Part shown: one piece after another, positions 52,010-60,559 of the stretch | Position numbering within the stretch: position 1 is the first letter of the stretch | Layout of the letters: every line of letters starts with the position of its first letter | Position numbers and translations under genes: made by a program | Notes under the pieces: model-generated | What the model was told of the DNA's origin: nothing | The model's input: only the letters and a program-made list of their open reading frames with translations | The model's database searches: none | From: Candidatus Pseudoscillospira falkowii | GTDB taxonomy: Bacteria > Bacillota > Clostridia > Oscillospirales > Oscillospiraceae | DNA: 64,000 nucleotides | Reading direction: 5' to 3' | Assembly (NCBI GenBank): GCA_904374485.1 | Contig: CAJFFX010000002.1 | Span: forward strand, 32,364-96,363

Positions 52010-53497
52010 TCAGGGTTCGGCCCAACTGCGGCTGCGGCCCACGGCCCGGTGCCAGCCGGCCAGCAGCGCGCGGCGGCGCTCCTCCTCCATCTGCGGCGCG
52101 TAGCACACGTCGCAGGCCCAGAGCTTTTTGATCTCCTCCCGGTCTTTCCAGACGCCTGCGGCCAAGCCCGCAAGGTACGCTGCGCCCAAAGCCGTCGTCT
52201 CCCGAACCACCGGGCGGCAGACTTTTTTATGGAGAATATCCGCCTGGAACTGCATCAGGAAACTGTCGCGGCTGGCACCGCCGTCGGCCTTCAGGGCGGC
52301 CAGGGACAAACCGGTGTCCTTTTCCATGGCCTCCACCAGATCCGCCACCTGATAGGCGATGCTCTCCTGGGCCGCGCGGATGATATGCTCCCGCCGGGTG
52401 CCCCGGGTCAGGCCCACGATGCAGCCCCGGGCGTACATATCCCAATAGGGCGCGCCCAGGCCGGTAAAGGCCGGCACCAGATAGACGCCGCCGGTGTCCT
52501 CCACTTTTCCGGCGTAATACTCGGCGTCCTGGCTTTCGGTGAAAAAGCGCATCTCGTCGCGCAGCCACTGGATCACCGCGCCGCCGATGAAAACAGAGCC
52601 TTCCAGGGCGTACTGCACCTTGCCGTCCAGGCCCACGGCAATGGTGGAGAGCAGGCCGTTTTTGCTTTCGCACAGCGTCTCGCCGGTGTTCATCAGCAAA
52701 AAGCAGCCGGTGCCGTAGGTATTTTTGGCTTCCCCCGGGGCAAAGCAGGTCTGGCCAAACAGGGCCGCCTGCTGGTCGCCGGCGATGCCGCAGACCGGCA
52801 CCTGGCAGCCCTGCAGCTGGGCATAGCCATAGATCTCGCTGGAGGAGCGCACCTGCGGCAGCATGGATCGCGGGATATTCAGGGCCCGCAGGATCGTTTC
52901 GTCCCAGGCGAGCTTGCGGATGTCAAAAAGCATGGTGCGCGAAGCGTTGGTCACGTCGGTCACATGGACCGCGCCGCCCGTCAGCTTCCACAAAAGCCAG
53001 GTGTCCACCGTGCCGAACAGGATCTCGCCCCGCTCCGCCTTTTCCTGGGCCCCCTCCACGTGGTCGAGGATCCAGCGGATCTTTGTGGCGGAAAAATAGG
53101 CGTCCGGCACCAGGCCCGTGGTCCTGCGGATATGGTCGCCATAACCCCGGGCCATCAGATCGTCCACGATGGACGAGGTGCGGCGGCACTGCCAGACGAT
53201 GGCGTTGCAGATGGGCCGCCCCGTTTCCCGGTCCCAGAGGATCGTGGTCTCCCGCTGGTTGGTGATGCCGATGGCCGCAATGTCGCCCGCGGCGATGTCC
53301 GCCTTGGCGATGACCTCCATCATCACGGCGTACTGGGACGACCAGATCTCCATGGCGTCGTGCTCCACCCAGCCCTGCCGGGGATAGATCTGCCGGAATT
53401 CCTTCTGCGCCACGGCGGCGATCCGCTGTTCCTGATCGAATAAAATGGCCCGGGACGACGTCGTCCCCTGGTCCAGCGCCAACAGATACACGCCCAT
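52010..53497 (-). CDS. glpK: Glycerol kinase
   Basis: A 495-residue FGGY-family kinase: [64 protein letters not shown] and [16 protein letters not shown] are all standard GlpK motifs. It phosphorylates glycerol to glycerol-3-phosphate. AAGGAGG precedes ATG 53497; in-frame upstream codons are unsupported. No glpF or glpD adjoins. Confidence 0.97.
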   Translation of the reverse strand: MGVYLLALDQGTTSSRAILFDQEQRIAAVAQKEFRQIYPRQGWVEHDAMEIWSSQYAVMMEVIAKADIAAGDIAAIGITNQRETTILWDRETGRPICNAIVWQCRRTSSIVDDLMARGYGDHIRRTTGLVPDAYFSATKIRWILDHVEGAQEKAERGEILFGTVDTWLLWKLTGGAVHVTDVTNASRTMLFDIRKLAWDETILRALNIPRSMLPQVRSSSEIYGYAQLQGCQVPVCGIAGDQQAALFGQTCFAPGEAKNTYGTGCFLLMNTGETLCESKNGLLSTIAVGLDGKVQYALEGSVFIGGAVIQWLRDEMRFFTESQDAEYYAGKVEDTGGVYLVPAFTGLGAPYWDMYARGCIVGLTRGTRREHIIRAAQESIAYQVADLVEAMEKDTGLSLAALKADGGASRDSFLMQFQADILHKKVCRPVVRETTALGAAYLAGLAAGVWKDREEIKKLWACDVCYAPQMEEERRRALLAGWHRAVGRSRSWAEP

Positions 53498-53560
53498 TTC
53501 TGCAAACCTCCTTGCTTTCATCTTTTCGTATTGTACCATGGTCCGTCCCCCGGGGCAAGA

Positions 53561-53592
53561 AAAACCCGGCTTCCGCGCGGGAAGCCGGGCCG
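53561..53592 (-). terminator. Terminator of the molybdenum-cofactor operon
   Basis: CCCGGCTTCC ... GGAAGCCGGG (53565-53589), followed on the minus strand by TTTTTCTTG. Confidence 0.85.
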
Positions 53593-53606
53593 CCGGTTCT
53601 TTCGGT

Positions 53607-54836
53607 TCAACGGAACAGACAGTAGGCGCGGATCTCTGCCCCCGCCTCCATCGGCGGGCTGCCCGCCGGGATCTCTCCCAGCAGTTCGCAGTCCACCAGC
53701 GGGCGGAGCATGCCGTTCCCCTGGCGCAGGTTCTGCTCGAGATAAGCCGCGCCGTCCCGCACGATCAGCCGGCCCGGCAAAAAACGCCGCACCGGGCTTT
53801 TTTTCGGGAAGGGATTTGCGAGCTTCAGGCGGATCGTGCGCAGAGCGACTTCCCTGCGGCCGCCCAGCTTCCGCAGCACGGGGATCCCCAGCAGAAAGAG
53901 CGCCACCGCCGCAGCCGAGGGATTGCCGGACAGGCACAAAACCAGCTTTCCCCGGCACACCGCCGCCACAAAGGCCATGCCCGGCTTGATCTGCAGCTTC
54001 CAGAACAGGATCTCCGCCCCCAGCCGCTCCAGGGCGGCGCGGGCCACGTCGTAATCCCCCACAGATGCGCCGCCGGTGGTCATCACGATATCCGCATAGC
54101 GGAGGCCGCTTTCGATGGCTTCCGCCACGGTCTCCGCCCGATCCGGCGCAATGGCCGCGCAGCGGCACTGCCCGCCGCAGCGCGCGATGTAGGACGAGAG
54201 GGCGTAAACACTGCTGTTGCGGATCTTGCCCGGGCGCAGGGGCGACTCCTTGGGCACCAGCTCGCTGCCCGTCGGGATCAGTTCGACCTTGGGGCGGCGG
54301 TATACGTCTACCACCGCGCGGCCCAATCCCGCCAGGATGCCCAGCCGGGCGCTGTCCAGCACCGTCCCCTTCCGCATGACGACGCTGCCCTGCCGGATGT
54401 CCTCTCCGGCGGGGACCACGTTTTCGCCGCTGCGGCAGGGGGAAAAGATCGTCACGGTCTCTGCCGTAAACTCCGTATCTTCAAATTTGACAATGGCGTC
54501 CACCCCCTCCGGCACCGGCGCGCCGGTCAGGATCTTCGCAGCCTGGCCGGGACAGACGGGATGCGCCGGCGCATGGCCCGCCGGGATCTCCTCCACGACG
54601 AAAAGGGTGACGCCGTGCTCCGGCGAAGCGGCCGCCGTGTCTTCGGCGCGCAGGGCGTAGCCGTCGTAGGGCGAGCGGCGAAAGGGCGGGATATCCTCCT
54701 TGGCTGTAACGTCCGCCGCCAGGACGCGCCCCTCGGCCGCTTCCAGCAAAACGCGCTCGGCCGGCAAAGGCGCGCAATGCGCCAGGAGCATTTCCAGCCC
54801 CGCTTCCAGCGATACGCCTATGGGATAGTTTTTCAC
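53607..54836 (-). CDS. moeA: Molybdopterin molybdenumtransferase MoeA
   Basis: A 409-residue MoeA that inserts molybdate into adenylylated molybdopterin. Seen are [17 protein letters not shown], the MoCF motif [12 protein letters not shown], and [16 protein letters not shown] near the C-terminal domain. The start is GTG 54836, overlapping the mogA stop (GTGA). Last gene of the operon. Confidence 0.95.
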   Translation of the reverse strand: MKNYPIGVSLEAGLEMLLAHCAPLPAERVLLEAAEGRVLAADVTAKEDIPPFRRSPYDGYALRAEDTAAASPEHGVTLFVVEEIPAGHAPAHPVCPGQAAKILTGAPVPEGVDAIVKFEDTEFTAETVTIFSPCRSGENVVPAGEDIRQGSVVMRKGTVLDSARLGILAGLGRAVVDVYRRPKVELIPTGSELVPKESPLRPGKIRNSSVYALSSYIARCGGQCRCAAIAPDRAETVAEAIESGLRYADIVMTTGGASVGDYDVARAALERLGAEILFWKLQIKPGMAFVAAVCRGKLVLCLSGNPSAAAVALFLLGIPVLRKLGGRREVALRTIRLKLANPFPKKSPVRRFLPGRLIVRDGAAYLEQNLRQGNGMLRPLVDCELLGEIPAGSPPMEAGAEIRAYCLFR

Positions 54837-55336
54837 TTATGGCCATGCCCGCCGCACTCGCTTTCTTTTCCAGTGAGGATGCCCAGGCCGTGGGACAGGG
54901 CCGGCAAAATGTATTCCAGATTCTCCCGCACCGCCTTCACGGAGCCGGGCAGGTTCACAATCAGCGTATCCTTGCGGATCACGCTTGCGCCGCGGCTCAG
55001 CATGCCCCGGGGCGTGATTTGCAGGGAATTCCAGCGCATGGCCTCGGCAATGCCGGGCGCATTGCGTTCCGCCACGGCCAGCGTGGCCTCCGGCGTCTGA
55101 TCCCGCCGGGAAAAACCCGTGCCGCCGGTGGTCAGCAGCAGATCGCAGACGTTTTCGTCGCACAGCCGCGCCAGTTCTTTTTTCATGGGCTCCAGCTCGT
55201 CGCTCATCAGGTTCTGGTAAACGACCTCATAGCCCGCGCTGCGCACCATTTCCGCGATGGCCGGGCCGCTCTCATCCGTTCTCTCGCCCCGGGCGCCCTT
55301 GTCGCTCAGGGTCAAAATGGCCACACGATAGCTCAT
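54833..55336 (-). CDS. mogA: Molybdopterin adenylyltransferase MogA
   Basis: A 167-residue MoCF_biosynth protein (MogA/MoaB type). The signature [20 protein letters not shown] is complete, and PRGMLSRG and [12 protein letters not shown] follow. It adenylylates molybdopterin before MoeA acts. AAGGAGGAAGT precedes ATG 55336; ATGA overlap with moaC, GTGA overlap with moeA. The C-terminus ends in a His/Gly/Lys tail. Confidence 0.95.
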   Translation of the reverse strand: MSYRVAILTLSDKGARGERTDESGPAIAEMVRSAGYEVVYQNLMSDELEPMKKELARLCDENVCDLLLTTGGTGFSRRDQTPEATLAVAERNAPGIAEAMRWNSLQITPRGMLSRGASVIRKDTLIVNLPGSVKAVRENLEYILPALSHGLGILTGKESECGGHGHK

Positions 55337-55821
55337 ACTTCCTCCTTGCGCACATAGGTGCCGCTCTTTCCGCCGGATTTCATCTCCAGATGGATCTCCC
55401 CGATCTCCATGGTCTTGCTCAGGGCCTTGCACATATCGTAGATCGTCAGCAGCGCCACGGAAACGCCGGTGAGGGCCTCCATCTCCACACCGGTCTGGCC
55501 CTTCAGCTTCACGGTGCAGACGGCGTCCACAGACAACGTGTCCTCGTGGAGCTCGAAATCGACAGCCGCCTTCGTCAGCAGCAGCGGATGGCACATGGGG
55601 ATCAGGTGGGGCGTCTGCTTCGCGGCCAGAATGCCGGCGATGCGTGCCGTTCCCAGCACATCGCCCTTCCGCACGGTGCCGGAAGCGATGGCATCGAAGA
55701 TCTCCCGGGTCACATGAATGGTGCCCCGGGCGACGGCCCGGCGCTCCGTTTCGGCTTTATCCGTCACATCCACCATGACGGCATTGCCCTTTTCGTCAAA
55801 ATGATTCAGCTTCTGTTCCAT
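55333..55821 (-). CDS. moaC: Cyclic pyranopterin monophosphate synthase MoaC
   Basis: A 162-residue Moa[31 protein letters not shown] and [30 protein letters not shown] are the family motifs. It converts the MoaA product to cPMP. No moaA is in the window. Start ATG 55821, nine bases after the upstream gene ends. Confidence 0.97.
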   Translation of the reverse strand: MEQKLNHFDEKGNAVMVDVTDKAETERRAVARGTIHVTREIFDAIASGTVRKGDVLGTARIAGILAAKQTPHLIPMCHPLLLTKAAVDFELHEDTLSVDAVCTVKLKGQTGVEMEALTGVSVALLTIYDMCKALSKTMEIGEIHLEMKSGGKSGTYVRKEEV

Positions 55822-55830
55822 GGCGCGCCG

Positions 55831-56850
55831 TCACTTTCCGAAGCCGCAGTTGGGGAAGGTGCAGGTGGGGCAGTTCAGGCACAAGCCGCCCTCGCCGTAC
55901 CAGGCCAGATCCGCGCGCGTCAGTTTTTCACCGGCCATGACCCGGGGCAGCACCAGATCGAACACCGTCTGCTTGGCGTACATCACGCAGCCGGGCAGGC
56001 CCATGATCGGGATATCGCCCTTGTAGGCCAGCAGGAACATGGCCCCGGGCAGCACCGGCGCGCCGTAGGAAATGATCTGCGCGCCGCTTTTCTGGATAGC
56101 CGTGGGCGTGGTATCGTCGGGATCGACGCTCATGCCGCCGGTGCAGAGGATCATATCGGCACCCTTTTCAATATAGGCGTTGATTTCCGCGGCGATGGGC
56201 TCCGGATCGTCGCTCAGGATGGTCTGGCCCAGGACCTCCACATCGTACTGCGCCAGCTTTTTGCGGATGGCGGGGCCGAAGGCGTCCTGGATGCGGCCGC
56301 TGAAAACCTCACTGCCCGTGGTGATGATGCCCACCTTTTTGCGCCCGAAGGGAACGACGGAGAGGATCGGCACTTCTCCCGCCGCCGCCCGGGCGGCCTG
56401 CATCTTCTCCTCCTCGATCACCAGGGGGATGATGCGGGTGGCCGCCAGCAGATCGCCCTTTTTCACGGCAAAATCACCGGCGCGGGTGGCGATCATCATC
56501 TCCGTCAGGGAGTTGACCGCCAAAAGCTTTTCGCGGTCGATTTTCAGCAAGCCGTCGCACTCGGCCAGAATTTCGATTTTTCCTTCCTTCGGCTCGGCTT
56601 TTTTGCAGGTGTTTTCGCCGTGGCAGATCTCAAACAGGATCTCTGCGGCCTCGTCCTCGTGCAAAATGCCCGGCGTCTTTTCCCACACATAAAGGCTCCG
56701 CTTGCCCATGGACAGCAGCACGGGGATGTCCTCCTCCGTGACGACGTGGCCCTTGCGGAAGCGGGCGTCTTTGCTGACGCCGGGAATGATCTGGGTCATA
56801 TCGTGGCACAGCACGTGGCCCACGGCTTCTTCTGTTTTTACAAGCTTCAT
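55831..56850 (-). CDS. Molybdopterin-binding (MoCF_biosynth) protein with C-terminal cysteine cluster
   Basis: A 339-residue protein related to MoeA/CinA. The MoCF domain at about 165-300 carries VGIITTGSEVFSGRIQD, ILCTGGMSVDPDDTTPTAI and GLPGCVMYAKQTVFDLVLPRVMAG. The last 20 residues hold CLNCPTCTFPNCGFGK, which may bind a metal or cluster. Such proteins often neighbour mobB and serve maturation of molybdo- or tungsto-enzymes in anaerobes. Overlaps mobB by ATGA. Confidence 0.9.
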   Translation of the reverse strand: MKLVKTEEAVGHVLCHDMTQIIPGVSKDARFRKGHVVTEEDIPVLLSMGKRSLYVWEKTPGILHEDEAAEILFEICHGENTCKKAEPKEGKIEILAECDGLLKIDREKLLAVNSLTEMMIATRAGDFAVKKGDLLAATRIIPLVIEEEKMQAARAAAGEVPILSVVPFGRKKVGIITTGSEVFSGRIQDAFGPAIRKKLAQYDVEVLGQTILSDDPEPIAAEINAYIEKGADMILCTGGMSVDPDDTTPTAIQKSGAQIISYGAPVLPGAMFLLAYKGDIPIMGLPGCVMYAKQTVFDLVLPRVMAGEKLTRADLAWYGEGGLCLNCPTCTFPNCGFGK

Positions 56851-57332
56851 CTGACGATCTCCCTTTCAATCAAATCTGCCACTGCCTCGACCTCCGAAAA
56901 GCCGAAGCAGGGCGCCGCCGTTTCCAGCGGCGTGTCCGTCACGATGGCGGCGCATTCCTCCATCGGGCAGGGAAAAGGCTTGCCCACCGCCGCACGGTAG
57001 AGCGCGATTTTTTTCCAGGGGCCGTGCTTATACCCCTCCGTCAGGATCAAGTCCACGCCCTCCACCCGCGCCAGCAGCGCCTCGGCGGAAACGGGCCGGT
57101 TTTCAAACACGGCGGCGTGCTTCCCGTTCGTCACGATGGTCACGTCCGCACCGGCGCGGGTCATGCGCCAGCTGTCCTTTCCCTCCCGGTCGGCCTGGAA
57201 TTCGTGGGCATCGTGCTTCATGACGCACAATCGCAGTCCCCGCGCTTTCAGCGCCGGGATCAGCTTTTCCAAAAACGTGGTCTTCCCCGTGCCGGACCAG
57301 GCGACGAAGGATACGATCGGGATATCCTGCAC
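56847..57332 (-). CDS. mobB: Molybdopterin-guanine dinucleotide biosynthesis protein B
   Basis: A 161-residue P-loop GTPase-like protein. Walker A WSGTGKTTFLEKL, KHDAHEF and LILTEGYKHGPWKKIALYR identify MobB, which aids MGD formation. GTG 57332 is taken as start since GGGGGGAAAGG lies just upstream; a GTG at 57359 is in frame without a ribosome site. First gene of mobB-MoCF-moaC-mogA-moeA. Confidence 0.93.
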   Translation of the reverse strand: MQDIPIVSFVAWSGTGKTTFLEKLIPALKARGLRLCVMKHDAHEFQADREGKDSWRMTRAGADVTIVTNGKHAAVFENRPVSAEALLARVEGVDLILTEGYKHGPWKKIALYRAAVGKPFPCPMEECAAIVTDTPLETAAPCFGFSEVEAVADLIEREIVR

Positions 57333-57385
57333 AGCCTTTCCCCCCTTTCCCTGTCCCACCCGCCGGGGCGGAAACTTCCGCTTTC

Positions 57386-57413
57386 ATTATAACAGAAAGC
57401 AAAGACTTTGTAA
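57386..57413 (-). promoter_or_regulatory. Probable promoter of the molybdenum-cofactor operon
   Basis: Minus strand TTACAA (57408-57413), 16-base spacer, TATAAT (57386-57391). Confidence 0.6.
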
Positions 57414-57488
57414 GCCTTTGCTTTCCGCCGCGTCATTTAATATTCTTTGCATACGATTCGGATTTCTTTATAGGACTTATCGCCGCGC

Positions 57489-58226
57489 TCACGGAAACAG
57501 GTGCCCCAGAAAATAATTCATCTGTTTATACCACCAGGGCCAGTCGTGACAGACGTCCGTGCCCCAGTAATCCACCCAGGCGGGGATGTCCTTTTCCCGC
57601 AGCACCGCCTCCAGGCGGCGGGTGCTGGCGAGAAGTTCCTCCTCCCAGGCGCCCTGGCCCACGCAGAAAATCATGCGGCTGCGGCGATAAAGATCCATGT
57701 AGGGGTGATCCGCCGGCAGGTTGGCCAGACAGTTCACCGGGGAGTTGAGGTAGACCAGCTCGTCGCTGTAATCGCCGAAGAAATAATCCGCCTGATACAT
57801 GCCGCTCAGGGCCACCACGGTGTCGATCACGTCCGGGCGGCGGAAAAAGAAATTGGCCGCGTGGAAAGCGCCCATGGAGCAGCCCGTCGTCATCAGCTTT
57901 TCCCGGCTTCCGGTGATCTGATAGACCCGCGGCGTCAGTTCCTCCATGACGTAATGATACCACGCCTCGTGGTGCTCGATGCGCGCCCGGGGATCGCCCT
58001 GGGCCGTCCAGGTCTCGCCGTCGATGCCGTCGGCGCAGAACAGCTGCAGCTTTCCGCCGTCGAGAAAGGACGCGATGGCCTCCGGCATGTGAAAGTCCTC
58101 ATAATCGTAAAACCGGCCGTTCATGCACGGGAACACGATGCAGGGCTTGCCGCCCCAGCCGTAGCGCTTGAATTCCATGTCGCGCCCCAGGCAGGCGCTG
58201 TATTCCTTATAATATTCCGTTTGCAC
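57489..58226 (-). CDS. Esterase-family alpha/beta hydrolase
   Basis: A 245-residue putative esterase. The nucleophile elbow is GCSMGAFHAANF (Ser at about 117), with a later Asp and His (WVDYWGTDVCHDWPWW) to complete a triad. It lacks a signal peptide. It is divergent from an ATP-grasp ligase gene, and I recall this pairing in related gut Clostridia, so the esterase may process or release the ligase product. Substrate unknown. Confidence 0.88.
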   Translation of the reverse strand: MQTEYYKEYSACLGRDMEFKRYGWGGKPCIVFPCMNGRFYDYEDFHMPEAIASFLDGGKLQLFCADGIDGETWTAQGDPRARIEHHEAWYHYVMEELTPRVYQITGSREKLMTTGCSMGAFHAANFFFRRPDVIDTVVALSGMYQADYFFGDYSDELVYLNSPVNCLANLPADHPYMDLYRRSRMIFCVGQGAWEEELLASTRRLEAVLREKDIPAWVDYWGTDVCHDWPWWYKQMNYFLGHLFP

Positions 58227-58372
58227 GCCAGAACCTCCTTGTCGTTCAGTCTCCTGTTAGTCAGTGTACCACAAACGGCGGCGCCGTGCATAAAAATTTC
58301 CGCCGTGCCCTTTTCAAACCGCAAAAAGCAGAGTACAATACTGCTGAGAACGCAAAAAGGATGTGGATCCGG

Positions 58373-59611
58373 ATGAATTTTGTCTATATCTCCCCCAATT
58401 TCCCCGCCGTGATGCAGAATTTCTGTGCGGCGCTGCACGGAAACGGCGTCAACGTTCTGGGCATCGGCGACGCGCCCTACGATGCCCTGAGCGACATGCT
58501 CAAGGCCGCCCTGACGGAATACTACCGTGTGGACAGCCTGGAGCGGTACGACGACGTGCTCCGGGCCGTGGGATACTTCACGTTCAAGTACGGGAAGATC
58601 GACTGGCTGGAATCCAACAACGAGTACTGGCTGGCCCAGGACGCCCGCCTGCGCACGGATTTCAATATCACCACCGGCCTGAAAACGCCGGAACTGGATC
58701 CCTATAAATACAAATCCTGCATGAAGGCCGTTTTCCAAAAGGCCGGCATCCCTGCCGCCCGCTGGCAGCTGACTGCCGCGCTGGAGGACGCCCTGCGCTT
58801 TGCCGCCGAGGTGGGATACCCCATCATCATCAAGCCCGACAACGGCGTCGGCGCCTCCGACACCCGGAAGATCGCGGACGAAAACGCCCTGCGCGCCTTT
58901 TTCGCCGCGCCGGGTCCGGCGCGCTACATCATGGAGGAATACGTCCCCGGCGAAGTCACCACCTACGACGGCCTGTGCAACAGCCGCGGCGAAGTGCTGT
59001 TTGCCGCCAGCCACATCACCCCCTCCTCCATTATGGACATGGTCAACAATGCCGACGATTGTTTCTATTATGTAAACCAGCCGGCAGCCAAGGACGTCTG
59101 CCGGGCCGGGCAGGCGGTGCTGGCCGCCCTGGGGGCCAAAAGCCGCTGCTTCCATCTGGAATTTTTCCGTCTCACTGAAGATAAACCGGGCCTGGGCAAA
59201 AGGGGCAGCCTGGCCGCTCTGGAGATCAATATGCGCCCCGCCGGCGGCTTCACGCCGGACATGCTCAATTACGCCTATTCCGCCAGCCTCTATCAGATGT
59301 ATGCCGACATGGTGGTCTACGACGGTCTGCGCCACACCTACGACGGCCCCCGTACTTTCTGCGCCTACTTCGGGCGACGGGACGGCAAGCGGTATCAGCA
59401 CACCCACAGCGAGATCATCGCCCAATACGGGCCGCAGCTGCGCATGGCCGGCCGGATGCCCGACGCCCTGTCCGACGCCATGGGAAACCAGGTCTACATC
59501 GCCTGCTTCCCCACCAAGCGGGAGCTGAACGCCTGCGCGGACTTCATCCTCTCGCCGCCCAAGGCCGCCGGCCGAAAAAAGGCGCGCAAAAGCGCCGCCC
59601 ATTCCGAATAA
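58373..59611 (+). CDS. ATP-grasp domain carboxylate-amine ligase-like protein
   Basis: A 412-residue ATP-grasp enzyme. N-terminal Rossmann-like domain (MNFVYISPNFPAVMQNFCAALHGNGVNVLGIGD), ATP-binding lysines and loop (AEVGYPIIIKPDNGVGASDT; YIMEEYVPGEVTTYDGLC), and metal-binding acidic residues in LEINMRPAGGFTPDM. A basic tail ends it. It presumably joins a carboxylate to an amine or thiol; substrates cannot be inferred. ATG 58373 has AAGGA at a reasonable distance. Confidence 0.88.
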   Translation: MNFVYISPNFPAVMQNFCAALHGNGVNVLGIGDAPYDALSDMLKAALTEYYRVDSLERYDDVLRAVGYFTFKYGKIDWLESNNEYWLAQDARLRTDFNITTGLKTPELDPYKYKSCMKAVFQKAGIPAARWQLTAALEDALRFAAEVGYPIIIKPDNGVGASDTRKIADENALRAFFAAPGPARYIMEEYVPGEVTTYDGLCNSRGEVLFAASHITPSSIMDMVNNADDCFYYVNQPAAKDVCRAGQAVLAALGAKSRCFHLEFFRLTEDKPGLGKRGSLAALEINMRPAGGFTPDMLNYAYSASLYQMYADMVVYDGLRHTYDGPRTFCAYFGRRDGKRYQHTHSEIIAQYGPQLRMAGRMPDALSDAMGNQVYIACFPTKRELNACADFILSPPKAAGRKKARKSAAHSE

Positions 59612-59615
59612 AACA

Positions 59616-59652
59616 AAACCGCAGTGCAGGACCACTCTGCACTGCGGTTTTT
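59616..59652. terminator. Bidirectional terminator
   Basis: AAAACCGCAGTGCAG ... CTGCACTGCGGTTTTT, between the convergent ATP-grasp and DUF134 genes. Confidence 0.9.
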
Positions 59653-59659
59653 GGATGTT

Positions 59660-60028
59660 TTACGCCTCTTCCTTCTCTTCCCTGCCGCAGGGCGCGCCGC
59701 AGCGGTGGGGACAGCGGGCGCGCCGGCAGTCCTTCCGGCCGGCGCAGACTTCCACATCGCCGCCGCCGATACGCAGCGCTTTGCCGTTGACGATGCAGTC
59801 GGCCACCTTTTTCCGGGCAGCGTTGTAGATGGCCTGCACCGTGGTGCGGGCCACGCCCATTTCCAGGGCGGCCTGCTCCTGCTGCAGACCCTCCAAGTCG
59901 ATCAGGCGCAGGGTCTCAAATTCGTCCAGCGTCAGAAGGACCTCCTCCCCCGCCGCGCCGCCGGGCGGGGCAAAGGACGCGCAGGGCGGAATGCCGCACA
60001 CGCGGCGGCATTTTTTCGGCCGGGGCAT
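59660..60028 (-). CDS. DUF134 family protein (sigma-like HTH, cysteine-rich ends)
   Basis: A 122-residue protein with the DUF134 signature MPRPKKCRRVCGIPP, a region-4-like helix-turn-helix (LTLDEFETLRLIDLEGLQQEQAALEMGVARTTVQAIY) and a cysteine-rich C-terminus (CAGRKDCRRARCPHRCGAPCG). Such proteins usually accompany NifB/NifX-type proteins, as here, and are likely metal- or redox-responsive regulators. ATG 60028 lies one base after the preceding stop; no clear ribosome site, so coupling is likely. Confidence 0.92.
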   Translation of the reverse strand: MPRPKKCRRVCGIPPCASFAPPGGAAGEEVLLTLDEFETLRLIDLEGLQQEQAALEMGVARTTVQAIYNAARKKVADCIVNGKALRIGGGDVEVCAGRKDCRRARCPHRCGAPCGREEKEEA

Positions 60029-60029
60029 C

Positions 60030-60431
60030 TCAGGAATGGCAGCTTTCGCCGCAGCTGTGGCCGCCGTGGCCGCAGCTGTGGCCGGCGCCGTGATGGTCAT
60101 GGTGGTCGCACTGGGCCTGGGTCACATACTGAAGGGTATGGTTGAGATATGCCTGCACCGCCGTGTCCGCCGCCCCCTGAACGCCGGCGCACAGGTGGAT
60201 GCCCGCGCCCTCCAGGGCCATCTGCGCGCCGCCGCCGATGCCGCCGCAGATCAGCGTGTCCACGCCCCGCAGCTGCAGAAAGCCCGCCAGGGCGCCGTGG
60301 CCGCTGCCGTTGGTATCCACGACCTCGCTGGCCGTGATTTTGCCGTCCTCCACGGTGTAGACCTTGAACTGCTCCGTGTGGCCGAAATGCTGGAACACCA
60401 TACCATTTTCATAAGTAACTGCGATTTTCAT
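60030..60431 (-). CDS. NifX/NifB-type dinitrogenase iron-molybdenum cofactor-binding family protein
   Basis: A 133-residue protein. The first 105 residues are the NifX-like fold (MKIAVTYENGMVFQHFGHTEQFKVY; LICGGIGGGAQMALEGAGIHLCAG). The tail is a dense His/Cys metal-binding region (CDHHDHHGAGHSCGHGGHSCG). No nitrogenase genes are present; stand-alone family members in anaerobes bind Fe-S or Mo-Fe-S clusters. CGGAGG precedes ATG 60431. Confidence 0.93.
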   Translation of the reverse strand: MKIAVTYENGMVFQHFGHTEQFKVYTVEDGKITASEVVDTNGSGHGALAGFLQLRGVDTLICGGIGGGAQMALEGAGIHLCAGVQGAADTAVQAYLNHTLQYVTQAQCDHHDHHGAGHSCGHGGHSCGESCHS

Positions 60432-60453
60432 GAAAAGACCTCCGCTTTATTTC

Positions 60454-60508
60454 TGGCATATGCCATTTATTTCCGTCTGTATTATAACCCTTTTCTGACA
60501 TATGTCAA
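60454..60508 (-). promoter_or_regulatory. Promoter with twin palindromic operators for the NifX-like/DUF134 pair
   Basis: Minus strand TTGACA (60503-60508), 16-base spacer, TATAAT (60481-60486). TGACATATGTCA (60496-60507) covers the -35 box and TGGCATATGCCA (60454-60465) lies in the 5'UTR; centres are 42 bases apart, four helical turns. They differ at only one pair of positions. Confidence 0.8.
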
Positions 60509-60516
60509 GAATAAAA

Positions 60517-60545
60517 ATACCGGGGACTGCTTCGTCCCCGGTATT
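60517..60545 (-). terminator. Terminator of the PepSY lipoprotein gene
   Basis: Minus strand ATACCGGGGAC GAAGCA GTCCCCGGTAT followed by TTTTATT. Confidence 0.88.
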
Positions 60546-60559
60546 CTTCTGAAAAATCC

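Noticed and set aside
49514-53443. A 1309-codon open frame on the plus strand opposite the M28 protease and glpK
   Set aside because: It lies antisense to two genes with clear catalytic motifs, has low-complexity His/Gly/Arg/Ala-rich composition typical of the reverse frame of GC-rich genes, and has no ribosome site.
60030-60431. Nitrogenase-related function for the NifX-like gene
   Set aside because: No nif structural or NifB/NifE/NifN genes are nearby; stand-alone members of this family are common in non-diazotrophic anaerobes.
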